Positions 24,874 through 33,712 of a DNA stretch of 51,511 bases are shown in pieces (position 1 is the first letter of the stretch; the number at the start of each line of letters is the position of its first letter). The notes below the pieces were generated by a model, which was not told the DNA's origin, ran no database searches, and saw nothing but the letters and a program-made list of their open reading frames with translations. The position numbers and the translations under genes were made by a program. The stretch lies in the NCBI GenBank assembly GCA_023475345.1, contig JAMCWD010000002.1:1-51511 (forward strand), given 5' to 3'. The DNA comes from Chloroflexota bacterium. Lineage in GTDB: Bacteria; Vulcanimicrobiota; JAMCWD01.

Positions 24874-25947
24874 ATGCGCATATTCGATGTACTTGAATAC
24901 ACCGGTACCAACCCCGACGAACTGGCACACCGGGTCCCCGATTCCGGCATGGCGGATATCAGGTGGGGCTCCCAGCTTGTCGTGCGTGAAAGCCAGTCAG
25001 CGGTATTTTTCCGCGACGGGAAAGCTCTCGATACTTTCGGAGCCGGGAGGCACGTCCTCACCACAGGCAACCTCCCCGTATTCGTAGATTTAGTCAAGGG
25101 CATTTACGACGGCAAAACCGTTTTCCAATCCGAGGTTTTCTTCGTCAACCAGAGGGTAATGACCGATTTGAAATGGGGGACTCCTTCTCCCATAGATCTT
25201 AAAGACCCTGACCTGGGATGGGTTTCCATAAGAGCTTACGGTGCATACACCCTGAGAGTCGCCGACCCACAGCTTTTCGTAAATACCATGGTAGGCACCC
25301 AGGGGATCTATTTTGTCGATAAGCTGAACGAATTCCTGAAGGGCAGTATCCTCACCCATCTCAATGACCTCATGGGAGAAGCATTCAAAAGCTATGCCGT
25401 AATAAGGAAAGATTTCGAAGAGCTGGCATCGGCCATGAAAGTTAAAGTCGCCGATGACTTCGACAAGTACGGGATAGAGCTTCGCGATTTCTTCATCCAG
25501 GACGTTTCCGTGCCGGAGGCCGTCCAGAGTGCGCTCCAGGAGCGGGCCAGGATGGGAGCGATCGGGGACATGGGCAAGTACATGCAGATGAAAACCGCAG
25601 ACGCCATCGGGGATTTTGCAAAAGGCTCGGCGGAAGGCGGAGCGGGCAGCACCGCCGGCCAGGCGGTGGGAGTAGGCGCCGGACTCGGCATGGGGATGAT
25701 CATGCCCGGCATGATCCAGCAGGCCGTTTCAGGCGGCGCCGCGGGAGCGGGGGCTGCAGTCATCCCGTCGATTATATGTCCTTCCTGCAAGCAGGCCATC
25801 CCCCCGGGATCAAAGTTCTGTCCCTTATGCGGAGCTTCGATGGAAATTGCCTCCCGGCAGACTCCTTCCGCTCCATGCCCCAAATGCGGAAACCCGGTCC
25901 AGCAGGGAGCCAAATTCTGTCCCGACTGCGGCGAAAAGTTGTCATGA
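24874..25947 (+). CDS. SPFH-domain protein with double zinc ribbon (YdjI-like)
   Basis: 357 aa. An SPFH/band-7-like domain occupies about 30-235 (QLVVRESQSAVFFRDGKALDTFGAGRHVL at the start, YGIELRDFFIQDVSVPEAVQSALQERARMG at the end). A Gly/Ala-rich flexible region follows (about 250-295), then two zinc ribbons: CPSCKQAI...KFCPLCG and CPKCGNPV...KFCPDCG. This is the architecture of B. subtilis YdjI-type proteins, which form membrane-associated assemblies in envelope stress. No TM helix is visible. Co-translated with the coiled-coil protein one base upstream. Confidence 0.88.
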   Translation: MRIFDVLEYTGTNPDELAHRVPDSGMADIRWGSQLVVRESQSAVFFRDGKALDTFGAGRHVLTTGNLPVFVDLVKGIYDGKTVFQSEVFFVNQRVMTDLKWGTPSPIDLKDPDLGWVSIRAYGAYTLRVADPQLFVNTMVGTQGIYFVDKLNEFLKGSILTHLNDLMGEAFKSYAVIRKDFEELASAMKVKVADDFDKYGIELRDFFIQDVSVPEAVQSALQERARMGAIGDMGKYMQMKTADAIGDFAKGSAEGGAGSTAGQAVGVGAGLGMGMIMPGMIQQAVSGGAAGAGAAVIPSIICPSCKQAIPPGSKFCPLCGASMEIASRQTPSAPCPKCGNPVQQGAKFCPDCGEKLS

Positions 25948-26017
25948 AGTTACCCGCCTGTTAATATATAAGAGCCGGAATAATAACTTATTAACCGGCG
26001 ACTGAATATATGTTAAA

Positions 26018-26061
26018 ATATAGTGGAAAGCCGATAAACCGGCTGATTTACCGGCCACTAT
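26018..26061 (+). promoter_or_regulatory. Leader stem-loop upstream of exported protein
   Basis: An outer perfect 7-bp helix ATAGTGG/CCACTAT (26020-26026 with 26055-26061) encloses an inner AGCCG/CGGCT hairpin (26029-26033 with 26040-26044). It lies 27 bp before the ATG at 26089, with no T-run after it, so a translational or stability element is more likely than a terminator. Confidence 0.35.
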
Positions 26062-26088
26062 TTCGAAACGGGCGGTGGCAATATATAA

Positions 26089-27138
26089 ATGGAAAAAAAT
26101 TTCATACCCCATAAACTCGATACCCGGGGCATCCCGGCTTCTTTTAATTCGATTCTTCTGAAAAATTCAGGACTGAAGAACGCCTGCCTGTTTTTCATAA
26201 TCCTGACGTTTTTCTTTTTCTCATCTTTCGGCAGTGTTCATGCCGTTGCGGTATTCAGGGGAAAAATCCTGAAAATCAATCCCGCGTCCCGTCTCGCGTC
26301 GATACAACTGCCTGACGGCAGCACAATGAATTTCAGATTTATTCCCGACGCGTCGTTTCTCAAGCTCAGGGCAAATGTCGAGTTGTCATCTTTCGGCAGC
26401 GGCGAAAATGTGATAATAAGGGCTTCGGGCGCATTGAACGACGACCCTGTAAATGCCGAGATGATGACCGACCAGATGTCTGCGCCCCAGGAACAGTTCG
26501 GCGGGGCGCTTATGCCCGGATCGGGAGTTATGGGAGGAACGGCCACCTGCGCCGGGCCGTCGCCTGATATGGGGCCTCAAGCTACACTGATTTATCCCTC
26601 TGTCCAGGGCGGAGTGCCCGGAAGCACGTTGATCCCGCCGAATCCCAACATGCCCGGCATGATGGGAAGCCAGCAGGGTTCAGCACCGTCTCCCATGGGA
26701 TCTCCCTACACTGCGGAATCTATAAGTTCCGGCCAGGCATCCCCTTACAGCCAGTCGATGAGCCCCGGCGGCCAGGCATCGTCTTTCGGGCAGCAATCCG
26801 GCTCGATGAGCTTGATGACGGGAGACGATACCGAAGGATCGTCATCACCTCCCGGAATACAACAACTCAACCAGTCCGCCGCCGTAGGCTCGATAGTACA
26901 ATTCGACGGCAAAATAGTGAATATAATGGCGGATAAGAGCATAGTCGTCGTCCAGCATCTTTCAAAACAGGAGTTATATTATGTCCAGGTGGTAAAAATA
27001 ACCAGCCTGAGCAACAGGATGACAGGCAGCCTGCTGAAATTCAAAGATTTGAAAGTCGGCCAGACGGTAACGGTGGCCGGGATGGGAAAAGGTCAGAGCA
27101 TGGTGGAAGCAAGAGCAATCATGGTTCAATCCAACTGA
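26089..27138 (+). CDS. Exported protein, two small beta domains and Gly/Ser/Pro/Met linker
   Basis: 349 aa. An internal hydrophobic segment (about 28-50, NACLFFIILTFFFFSSFGSVHAVA) looks like a signal peptide with a long n-region; Met1 may be too far upstream. Two similar small beta domains flank a disordered linker. The first (about 50-120) reads FRGKILKINPASRLASIQLPDG; the second (about 265-349) reads FDGKIVNIMADKSIVVVQH, both OB-like and resembling DUF5666-type domains. The linker (about 125-260) is rich in Gly, Ser, Pro, Gln and Met. Function unknown; a surface or periplasmic adhesin-like protein is possible. The downstream exporter begins 10 bp later. Confidence 0.65.
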   Translation: MEKNFIPHKLDTRGIPASFNSILLKNSGLKNACLFFIILTFFFFSSFGSVHAVAVFRGKILKINPASRLASIQLPDGSTMNFRFIPDASFLKLRANVELSSFGSGENVIIRASGALNDDPVNAEMMTDQMSAPQEQFGGALMPGSGVMGGTATCAGPSPDMGPQATLIYPSVQGGVPGSTLIPPNPNMPGMMGSQQGSAPSPMGSPYTAESISSGQASPYSQSMSPGGQASSFGQQSGSMSLMTGDDTEGSSSPPGIQQLNQSAAVGSIVQFDGKIVNIMADKSIVVVQHLSKQELYYVQVVKITSLSNRMTGSLLKFKDLKVGQTVTVAGMGKGQSMVEARAIMVQSN

Positions 27139-27148
27139 CGAGGAAAAG

Positions 27149-28327
27149 ATGAATAACGAATGGCTTAAAAACAGGCTGATGACAATGGCTTATATCCTGG
27201 GCATCATAGTTTTCCTTTTTATTATATTGTCCATGCTTGCAAAAATAAAATACGCCATCCTCCTGCTGTGTTTTTGTATCCTGCTGGCTTATATCCTGAC
27301 GCCTCTCGTCAATTTTTTCTCCCGGCCGATCCTGTTTAATATCCCGCGCTTCTGGAAAAATTTGTTCAAGCCGGAAAAAGTTACTATCTGCATTATGAAA
27401 ACAGGCCTGAAGAGAATTTATGCCATAATGGCGGTTTACCTGATCATCTTCATATTGATCGTTCTGGTGCTGATGTTTCTCGTGCCCATTATAGGGGTCG
27501 AATTGAACAAGTTCGGAAGAAACCTCCCGGCATTTGCCGACCAGCTCCAGCAGTATTTCGAAAAACTCAACGAGCAGCTTATACGGCTCAACCTTAATAC
27601 TCCCAAATCCCTGAAAGGGATCCTCCCTGAATCGGCGGAGAATATTTCTGAATACCTCCAGAATTTTTCTTCATCGCTGATCCTGCACAGTCTCCCCATG
27701 GCCCAGAGCTTCATAACTGTATTCGCATCCATTTTCATTGTGCCCCTCCTCACTTTTTATATCCTGATGGATGTGGAAAGATATAAAAAAGGCTTCCTGG
27801 CCCTGTTCCCCCCTGCATGGAAGAAAGACGTCCTGCGCCTTATGGGCGAAATCGACCTCGTCCTGGGCCATTATATCAGGGGGCAGTTGATAGTATGCCT
27901 CTGTATCGGGGTTTCGGTAACCATAGTCCTTCTTATATTCGATATAGATTATCCATATTTGATCGGCGCCTTCTCAGGCATCGTCGAGATAATACCTTAT
28001 CTCGGCGTGATCATGGGTATGATCCCCGCACTGGTTCTGGCGCTTATGAAATCTCCCTGGCTTGCAGTGGGATTATTTGCGGTGTTATACGTGGTTCACT
28101 GGCTGGAGGGCCATATCATAGTCCCGGCGGTCATGGGACAGACAGTCCGCGTCCCTGCCCTCATAGTCGTCCTTTCGCTCATCATCGGCTTCGAAGTGCT
28201 CGGCATTGCGGGGATGGTGCTCGCAGTCCCGGTTGCCGCCATTATTAAAGTTTTTGCCAAGTTTTATGCCGAAAAAATAGGAAGCATCCCCCCTTCCGGA
28301 ACAGGGGAGGGAGGACAAACCGGGTAA
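27149..28327 (+). CDS. AI-2E family transporter (PerM/TqsA-like)
   Basis: 392 aa polytopic membrane protein. Helices at the N-terminus (YILGIIVFLFIILSML and YAILLLCFCILLAYILTPLVN), a periplasmic coiled segment around 125-175, and the conserved C-terminal half: VPLLTFYILMDVERYKK, LVLGHYIRGQLIVCLCIG, LIGAFSGIVEIIPYLGVIMG and VVHWLEGHIIVPAVMGQTVRVPAL, the family's PxxxG and W-x-E signatures. The family exports small molecules or acts in ion exchange; the name comes from autoinducer-2 export in E. coli and does not prove that substrate here. It has a good AGGAAAAG ribosome site and is in line with the exported protein upstream and ogt downstream. Confidence 0.92.
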   Translation: MNNEWLKNRLMTMAYILGIIVFLFIILSMLAKIKYAILLLCFCILLAYILTPLVNFFSRPILFNIPRFWKNLFKPEKVTICIMKTGLKRIYAIMAVYLIIFILIVLVLMFLVPIIGVELNKFGRNLPAFADQLQQYFEKLNEQLIRLNLNTPKSLKGILPESAENISEYLQNFSSSLILHSLPMAQSFITVFASIFIVPLLTFYILMDVERYKKGFLALFPPAWKKDVLRLMGEIDLVLGHYIRGQLIVCLCIGVSVTIVLLIFDIDYPYLIGAFSGIVEIIPYLGVIMGMIPALVLALMKSPWLAVGLFAVLYVVHWLEGHIIVPAVMGQTVRVPALIVVLSLIIGFEVLGIAGMVLAVPVAAIIKVFAKFYAEKIGSIPPSGTGEGGQTG

Positions 28328-28348
28328 GTATAGAAACCGTCCTTTCTT

Positions 28349-28855
28349 ATGAAAAATAAATTTTACGATAACTTAAGATTCTATGCCATCGATGCCGGGC
28401 CCGGAGACTTTATCCTGTTGTACGGGCCGAAGGGGCTTTACAGGCTTTTATTCCCCGGCGACGCCGTCCCCAGGGATACTTATTCACTGCCTTACGAAAA
28501 CGATGAAGACCTTTTGTTTGATTTCAAACAGACGCTCCATGGATTTTTCAACGGAAAAAAGGTGAGCTTCCTTGACTTCGAGTGTAATTTATCCTGGGCA
28601 TCGGATTTCACCGCCAGGGTTCTGAATGAAGTCCGCCTTATCCCGTGGGGAGAAACCCGGACTTATGGCGAGATAGCGGCTAAAGCAGGCAGACCCGGCG
28701 CGGCAAGAGCTGTCGGCGGCGCGGTAGGCTCCAACCTGCTCCCTATAATCATCCCATGCCACAGGGTCCTGCCGGCAGGCGGCGGAATAGGCGGCTTCGG
28801 ACACGGAGCCGAATGGAAAAGAAAACTCCTCAAACTCGAAGGCATCGAAATCTGA
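28349..28855 (+). CDS. ogt: Methylated-DNA-protein-cysteine methyltransferase
   Basis: 168 aa. Suicidal repair of O6-alkylguanine by transfer of the alkyl group to its cysteine. Active-site IIIPCHRVLPAGGGIGGFGHG (Cys in PCHR, about residue 136), preceded by the DNA-binding helix VRLIPWGETRTYGEIAAKAG and PGAARAVGGAVGSN with the arginine finger. The N-terminal ribonuclease-like domain is present. It starts 21 bp after the transporter gene and converges on the HtrA gene with a 41-bp gap; that gap has a CCGGCG...CGCCGG inverted repeat but no T-run. Confidence 0.95.
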   Translation: MKNKFYDNLRFYAIDAGPGDFILLYGPKGLYRLLFPGDAVPRDTYSLPYENDEDLLFDFKQTLHGFFNGKKVSFLDFECNLSWASDFTARVLNEVRLIPWGETRTYGEIAAKAGRPGAARAVGGAVGSNLLPIIIPCHRVLPAGGGIGGFGHGAEWKRKLLKLEGIEI

Positions 28856-28896
28856 CCGGCGCTGTCCGTAAATTTCTTAAATCCGCCGGACTCCGC

Positions 28897-29472
28897 TTAC
28901 ATCTCCAGGTTATCAGGCCTTTCTGCAAGAGATGCTTTAAGGTTATTGCGGACGCCTTCCCTCAGCACCACTATGGAAATATCCTGCCCGGCTTTACAAC
29001 TCATCACATATTTCCTGAGCTGACCGGAGTCTTTAATTTTTTGTCCGTCAATTTCGGTGATGATATCCCCGGCGGCAATCCCTGCGTTCTGGGCCGGGCT
29101 GTCGGGAAAAACCCCGGTAACCACGACGCCTTCCCTGCCGTTGTATTTGAGGGCGGCCCGTGAATTTTCATCGAGATCGGATATGCTTGCCATGATTATC
29201 CCCAGGTACGAATGCTGGATACTGCCGCCTTTCATCAAGATATCCGCAACTTCCATTGCGGCGTCTATGGGTATTGCAAAGCCTATCCCCTGGGCAAATG
29301 GAATAATGGCGGTATTGATACCTATCACTTTGCCGCTGAGGTCGCAGAGAGGCCCTCCCGAATTCCCGGGATTGATGGCGGCATCCGTCTGTAACAAGCC
29401 TTCATACTGGCGTGTTACATCGGCAAGACGCCTCCCCCTCCCGCTCAGAACGCCGACGGTTACAGTATTCTC
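28897..29472 (-). pseudogene. HtrA-type serine protease, C-terminal part after premature stop
   Basis: Continues, in the same frame, the protease that starts at 30042. Directly after the TAA it reads [15 protein letters not shown], then the catalytic Ser in INPGNSGGP (residue 228 of the joined protein), [11 protein letters not shown], and a single PDZ domain (about 275-375) with [29 protein letters not shown]. Nothing else is altered and the frame is open to the natural stop at 28897. Translation could only restart at an internal ATG such as 29397 (MLQTD), which would lack His and Asp of the triad. The intact protein would be 381 aa. Confidence 0.85.
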
Positions 29473-30042
29473 TTAGCCGAACGGGTTCCCGACGGCTATC
29501 ACCCACTCCCCGATGCGGGTCTTTGCTGAATCCCCTATTTCGGCGACGGGCAGGTTATCGGCATCGATTTTTAAAAGGGCCACATCGGTAACATTATCGG
29601 AGCCTACAGGCCTGGCTTTGAATTCCCGGCCGTCGGTCAGAGTTACGGATATTGTCCTGGCCCCTCCTATAACATGCTGGTTGGTTAATATGTAGCCGTG
29701 GGTATTTATGATAAATCCCGAACCCTGTCCCTTTCTCTGCCTGAACATTTCAGGCTGGTTGCCGAAAAACCGGTTAAAAAAAGGATCCTGGGAAAACCTG
29801 TTGGGGGACTGGCTGACCTTTTCTATCATTTCCGTATTTACGGATACGACGCCGGGGCCTATTTTCTCGACGGCGTCGGCGACGGCGTTGACATCGGTCG
29901 TTGTCCGTCCCTGTACCCGGGGCGAAGCGGGGGTTTGTCCCGAATCCGGACTTGAGTAGCATGAGGTGATTATCCCCATTACGGCAATCAGTGCGAAGAT
30001 CATTAGAAAAGTTAATAGTGATCTCTTGTAGCGGCCTGGCAT
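29473..30042 (-). pseudogene. HtrA/Deg-type serine protease, N-terminal part ending at in-frame TAA
   Basis: 189 aa ending ...WVIAVGNPFG then TAA (29475-29473). The family has GNPFGL-E-N-T-V-T-VG here, so a single TTA-to-TAA change of a leucine codon is the simplest explanation. A signal peptide with a lipobox-like IITSC (Cys28) places it in the envelope. Catalytic His123 (TNQHV) and Asp153 (VTDVALLKI) are intact; Ser is beyond the stop. HtrA proteins degrade misfolded envelope proteins. It has its own strong promoter at 30107-30136. It may be a fresh pseudogene, a stop read through, or a base error. Confidence 0.88.
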
Positions 30043-30096
30043 AAAGACACCTCCGATACTTATATTATCAGACTTATACCGCGCCCGATTTGGTAA

Positions 30097-30136
30097 CTAT
30101 AATGAAATTATAGAAACCAATTTTAAAAAAAGTCAA
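30097..30136 (-). promoter_or_regulatory. htrA promoter with palindrome over the -10
   Basis: Minus strand: TTGACT (30136-30131), 18-base spacer, TATAAT (30112-30107), about 60 bp before the htrA start. The -10 is part of a perfect 7-bp inverted repeat, CTATAAT-GAA-ATTATAG (30097-30113), which could be an operator for a dimeric repressor. Confidence 0.65.
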
Positions 30137-30405
30137 GCGAAATATGAAGGGGCGGGATTGATACTGTCTCAGATTTTGTGTAATCTTCCGACTCAACAAC
30201 CCATCTCTCAATGCCTAACCTTCAAAGGCTCGCCTGCTCTTTTGCCTGCGATACTTTTCCCCACCGAAAGGAAAGCAATGCCGGTTTCACGAATATAACT
30301 ATTCCCCGAATAACGCAGAAATATTTCCGGATAATATGCTTCAGCCAAGATACTTCAGCCGGGCGATAACATTCAACCAAACTGGCGGAAGGAGACAGAA
30401 ACAAG
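30137..30405. other. Intergenic region upstream of RDD gene
   Basis: Gene-free remainder of the 363-bp divergent spacer between htrA and the RDD gene. No RNA gene or convincing promoter is seen. The bases before the RDD start contain AAGGAG, 11 bases from the ATG, a slightly long ribosome-site spacing. Confidence 0.4.
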
Positions 30406-31512
30406 ATGGATGACATACAACCGTTCCAGCCGGAAATTGAACCCATCCCTCAAGTTCAGGAAGAGGAAGTGGAAGAGAAAAAGGGACGCCCGGTATGTGG
30501 CTTCTGGATACGTCTGCTGGCCTTTATTATCGACATTATTTTACTGGGAATTTTCGGATTGATCCTGGGACTTTTCTGGGGCGAATTTTTTGCCCGGATA
30601 GGCGTATGGGGGCGCCTGGTCGGATTTTTGATAACCCTGGCTTATTTCGGAATTTTGAACAGCTGCCGGGGGAAAGGCCGGACAATCGGCAAAATGATAA
30701 CCCGGATCAGGGTTGTGGATAAAGACGGCTGTTGTATTTCAATTGAAAGATCATTGCTCCGTGCGGCTATATTGTTTCTTCCTGTCTTTCTCAACAAGTT
30801 GAGTCTTCCCCCCGTTTTGCTGATTTCACCTGCCGGAAAAATCATATCATTGCTTCTTGTTTTAATTGTTTTCGGCCTCGGAGGCGGCATCGTCTTTTTC
30901 TATATCTTCAACGGGCGGACACGGCAATCCATCCATGACCTCATCTGTGGGACTTTCGTAGTTAAAGCAAAATCGGAAGGCCCTGTCGAAGCGGGCCAGG
31001 TTTCCCGCGCACTTTATACGGTTTACGGCATATTTCTTGTTGTCCTTCTGGTGATTTCTATCTCAGCTCCATTTATTGTAAACAAGTTCATTGGTAAAGA
31101 TAAAATATATAAGTTATCGGCGATCTATAAAAGCCTGAGTGAATTGAATAATATTTCATCCGCAACTATGATGGAAGGCAAATTTTACCAGGCTGTTTAC
31201 GGTAATAAGGGACAGCAGACAAGGGCTATGAATTATATAAGAGTTGATGCTATTTTGAAGGAAAAGCCTGCATCTTATGAAGCCGAAATCCAAAAAATTG
31301 CGCGGTTCATCCTGGAAAATTATCCTGATTCTAATAATACCGATGTCTTACAAGTCTCAGTTTCTTATGGATATGATATCGGTATCTCCAGTGTTTATAC
31401 TTCGTACCTGCAGAATCAATCACCTGACGAATGGCGGACAAGCGGTGAAAATCAATACCCTTCAGGCACCGGGGGCTTCCGCAAGCTCACAACAAAAATA
31501 TTCTCCTTCTAA
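30406..31512 (+). CDS. RDD family membrane protein
   Basis: 368 aa. After an acidic, Pro/Gln-rich cytoplasmic tail of about 30 residues comes an RDD domain (about 33-190): GFWIRLLAFIIDIILLGIFG with the Arg and Asp that name the family, TIGKMITRIRVVDKDG and RQSIHDLICGTFVV. TM helices are near 40-60, 68-85, 120-135 and 145-165; a further helix (about 203-222) leads to an external C-terminal domain of about 140 residues not recognised. RDD proteins are linked to transport or ion exchange in a few cases. The C-terminal domain is A/T-richer than the first half, hinting at a fused module. Confidence 0.82.
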   Translation: MDDIQPFQPEIEPIPQVQEEEVEEKKGRPVCGFWIRLLAFIIDIILLGIFGLILGLFWGEFFARIGVWGRLVGFLITLAYFGILNSCRGKGRTIGKMITRIRVVDKDGCCISIERSLLRAAILFLPVFLNKLSLPPVLLISPAGKIISLLLVLIVFGLGGGIVFFYIFNGRTRQSIHDLICGTFVVKAKSEGPVEAGQVSRALYTVYGIFLVVLLVISISAPFIVNKFIGKDKIYKLSAIYKSLSELNNISSATMMEGKFYQAVYGNKGQQTRAMNYIRVDAILKEKPASYEAEIQKIARFILENYPDSNNTDVLQVSVSYGYDIGISSVYTSYLQNQSPDEWRTSGENQYPSGTGGFRKLTTKIFSF

Positions 31513-31647
31513 CAGCCCGGGTGAGCCGAAAAATATTCCCGCCTCCGGGAATGGTTGTTTGGATTCATAGCCGATCTAATTCATCAGGTATGAGGAGCAG
31601 AATGAATTCCGCCGCTCCAGTGTCCTCTTCATCCTTGCTCTGGATCG

Positions 31648-31665
31648 GGCCCAATTCATTGGGCC
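31648..31665. repeat. Perfect 8-bp inverted repeat in a convergent spacer
   Basis: GGCCCAAT-TC-ATTGGGCC lies in the 226-bp spacer between the RDD gene and the convergent zinc-ribbon gene. No T-run follows on either strand. It may still form a hairpin that ends transcripts from both sides, or be a protein-binding palindrome. The rest of the spacer 31513-31738 shows nothing recognisable. Confidence 0.4.
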
Positions 31666-31738
31666 TTATCATAAGTTGAAGCTCACGGTTCTCCACTGGA
31701 TTCCCCGTCGCCGGGATGAACCGCCCCGGCATGGAAAT

Positions 31739-32455
31739 TTATTGAGTCATCAGTCCCTGGTGAGAACTATATTGGGGGAAGCCTGTATTGACGCCTACGG
31801 CAGTATGTGCGCTTGCGCCCGAACACCAGATAGTATATGCATCGGGCTCGATTGCCGATTCATAACCGTATTCAAGATCCGTCGAAATGCACCTGGGAAG
31901 CGCCTGGAGATAATCGGGAGTCAGGTATTGAAGCGATGGGGGATAACGGCCCACGTTATCCGTGGCATACATTTCACAGGCCGTCCCGATATTTTTCATG
32001 TTGGACTCGCAGGCTGTCATCTGGCCATGTGCCCTTGCCCGCATGAAATTGGGAACGAGGATAGCGGCCATCATCATCATGATTCCGACTATAGGCCCGA
32101 TAACTATTCCTACGATGGCCATCCACATCCCCTTGAGTTTCTTATTTCCGCCCATCCGGACAAGCGCGATGATGCCGAAAATAATCCCCAGCCACCAGAA
32201 AACTATAGTCAGCGCGCAGACAAACGAAGCTATCGCAAAGCCGTCGTATCTTTGAGCTTCCGGCTCTGCAGCCCCCGGAGCGGACGGAACTTCATAGGGC
32301 ACATAGCGGGGCGGTTCCTGCGGAGCATGTTGATCGGTCTCATGCGGTACATGTTGAGCCGCTTCCGGAGCGGCTTTCACCTCTGCGCCGCACTTCTGAC
32401 AGAACTTCGCCCCTTCAGGAACAGGTGCTCCGCATTTGGTACAATAAATATTCAT
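31739..32455 (-). CDS. Zinc-ribbon, DUF4190 and pilin-like domain fusion protein
   Basis: 238 aa in three parts. Residues 1-26 are a zinc ribbon (CTKCGAPVPEGAKFCQKCG). A Pro/Glu/His linker follows. About 70-135 are two hydrophobic helices of the DUF4190 type (FAIASFVCALTIVFWWLGIIFGIIALVRMG and the next helix). From about 125 the helix runs into AAILVPNFMRARAHGQMTACESNMKNIGTACEMYATDNVGRYPPSLQYLTP, which closely follows the C-terminal part of GspG-like pseudopilins, including the helix and the YPPSL turn. There is no prepilin peptidase site, so it is probably not assembled into a pilus; the domain is likely displayed outside the membrane. Confidence 0.8.
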   Translation of the reverse strand: MNIYCTKCGAPVPEGAKFCQKCGAEVKAAPEAAQHVPHETDQHAPQEPPRYVPYEVPSAPGAAEPEAQRYDGFAIASFVCALTIVFWWLGIIFGIIALVRMGGNKKLKGMWMAIVGIVIGPIVGIMMMMAAILVPNFMRARAHGQMTACESNMKNIGTACEMYATDNVGRYPPSLQYLTPDYLQALPRCISTDLEYGYESAIEPDAYTIWCSGASAHTAVGVNTGFPQYSSHQGLMTQ

Positions 32456-32561
32456 AATCCCACCTCCCGTTTAAATATTCCCCGCCCCGGCTTTAGATCC
32501 TTTACAATTCGCCTTTATATCCCGCCTTTCCATCCTCCTTCCCATCTGATATAATACCCCC

Positions 32562-33683
32562 GTGCCGAATTTTATCGTTGAAAAACTCGACCTGTACAAC
32601 TTCCGAAACTATGCCTCGCTTGAATTCCACCCATCTCCGGGGATTAATTTCCTGACCGGCGAAAACGGTTCAGGCAAAAGCAACCTCATAGAATCGTTAT
32701 ATTCGTTCTGCTACAGCAGGTCTTTCAGGACATTCCGGGACAGGGACCTGATAACATGGGGGAAGGACGAATCCCGTGCGGCACTTTCAGGGAGCGGACG
32801 CGACGGCAGAATGGACATGAGCATCGTATGGCGGGCCGGCCAGGACTCGAAAACTTTGAAGCATCTCCTTATCGGGAAAAGCTCCTGCAAGAGGGCAAGC
32901 GAATTTGTCGGCAGGGCGCCGATGGTGCTTTTCTCCCCCCAGGATCTGGAGATAGTCCAGGGGTCGCCGGTTTACAGGAGGAAATTCCTGGACATCCTTG
33001 CTACAATGCTGTCGCCCGCCCATCTTGCAGATCTTTCCGATTACCGGCAGATCCTCATGGAAAGGAACAGGCTCCTTTCGGCGGAAAAGCCCGACCCCGC
33101 ACAGGTCGCGGTATGGACGGAGCAGCTTATCGGGCCGGGGGCTGGGATCATACGCAGGAGGCTCTCTGCGATTAAGATGATCAAAGAGCATGTCAAAGGC
33201 GTCTCGTCAAGGCTGGAATCGGAAAAATTCAGCCTGGCGTTCAAATACCTGGGAAGCTTCCCCATGCCCGAAGATGAAAACGATATTGAAAACGCGTTTC
33301 GGAAAAAGCTTTCGGAAACCGCATCCGAAGAAAAAGAGCGGATGGCGACACTTGCCGGGCCGCACAAGGACGAGCTTCTGATCCTGCTTTCGGGACGTCC
33401 TGTCCGCAGTTTCGGAAGCCAGGGGCAGCAGCGGATGACATCTTTAATCCTGAAGCTGGCCGAGGCCGAGCTTATATCCGGCAAAACAGGCACAACCCCG
33501 CTCCTCCTGCTGGACGATTGCCTTTCCGAGCTTGACGAAAAAAGGCAGAAGCAGCTCTGGGGAGAAGTATCTCTCCACGGGCAGGTGATTATCACATCGG
33601 GGCATCCCCCGCCCGGCTGGATGAAATCCGAAAAGATGGCCCTTTTCGGCGTGGAAGGAGGGAGTCTGAAATCGCTTACCTGA
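32562..33683 (+). CDS. recF: DNA replication/repair protein RecF
   Basis: 373 aa, the normal length. SMC-like ATPase that helps load RecA at gaps. Starts at GTG (32562) with the typical VEKLDLYNFRNYASLEF; Walker A GENGSGKSN, ABC signature FGSQGQQR and Walker B LLLLDDCLSELDE are intact. No strong ribosome site is visible. The adjacent DUF721 gene fits the usual dnaA-dnaN-recF-DUF721-gyrB order, but the other members are not in the window. Confidence 0.95.
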   Translation: MPNFIVEKLDLYNFRNYASLEFHPSPGINFLTGENGSGKSNLIESLYSFCYSRSFRTFRDRDLITWGKDESRAALSGSGRDGRMDMSIVWRAGQDSKTLKHLLIGKSSCKRASEFVGRAPMVLFSPQDLEIVQGSPVYRRKFLDILATMLSPAHLADLSDYRQILMERNRLLSAEKPDPAQVAVWTEQLIGPGAGIIRRRLSAIKMIKEHVKGVSSRLESEKFSLAFKYLGSFPMPEDENDIENAFRKKLSETASEEKERMATLAGPHKDELLILLSGRPVRSFGSQGQQRMTSLILKLAEAELISGKTGTTPLLLLDDCLSELDEKRQKQLWGEVSLHGQVIITSGHPPPGWMKSEKMALFGVEGGSLKSLT

Positions 33684-33712
33684 CACCTTTCGGCAAGCTT
33701 CTCGACCCCGCT

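Noticed and set aside
31676..32554. 292-aa plus-strand frame
   Set aside because: Antisense to the zinc-ribbon/pilin-like gene, whose motifs are clear on the minus strand.
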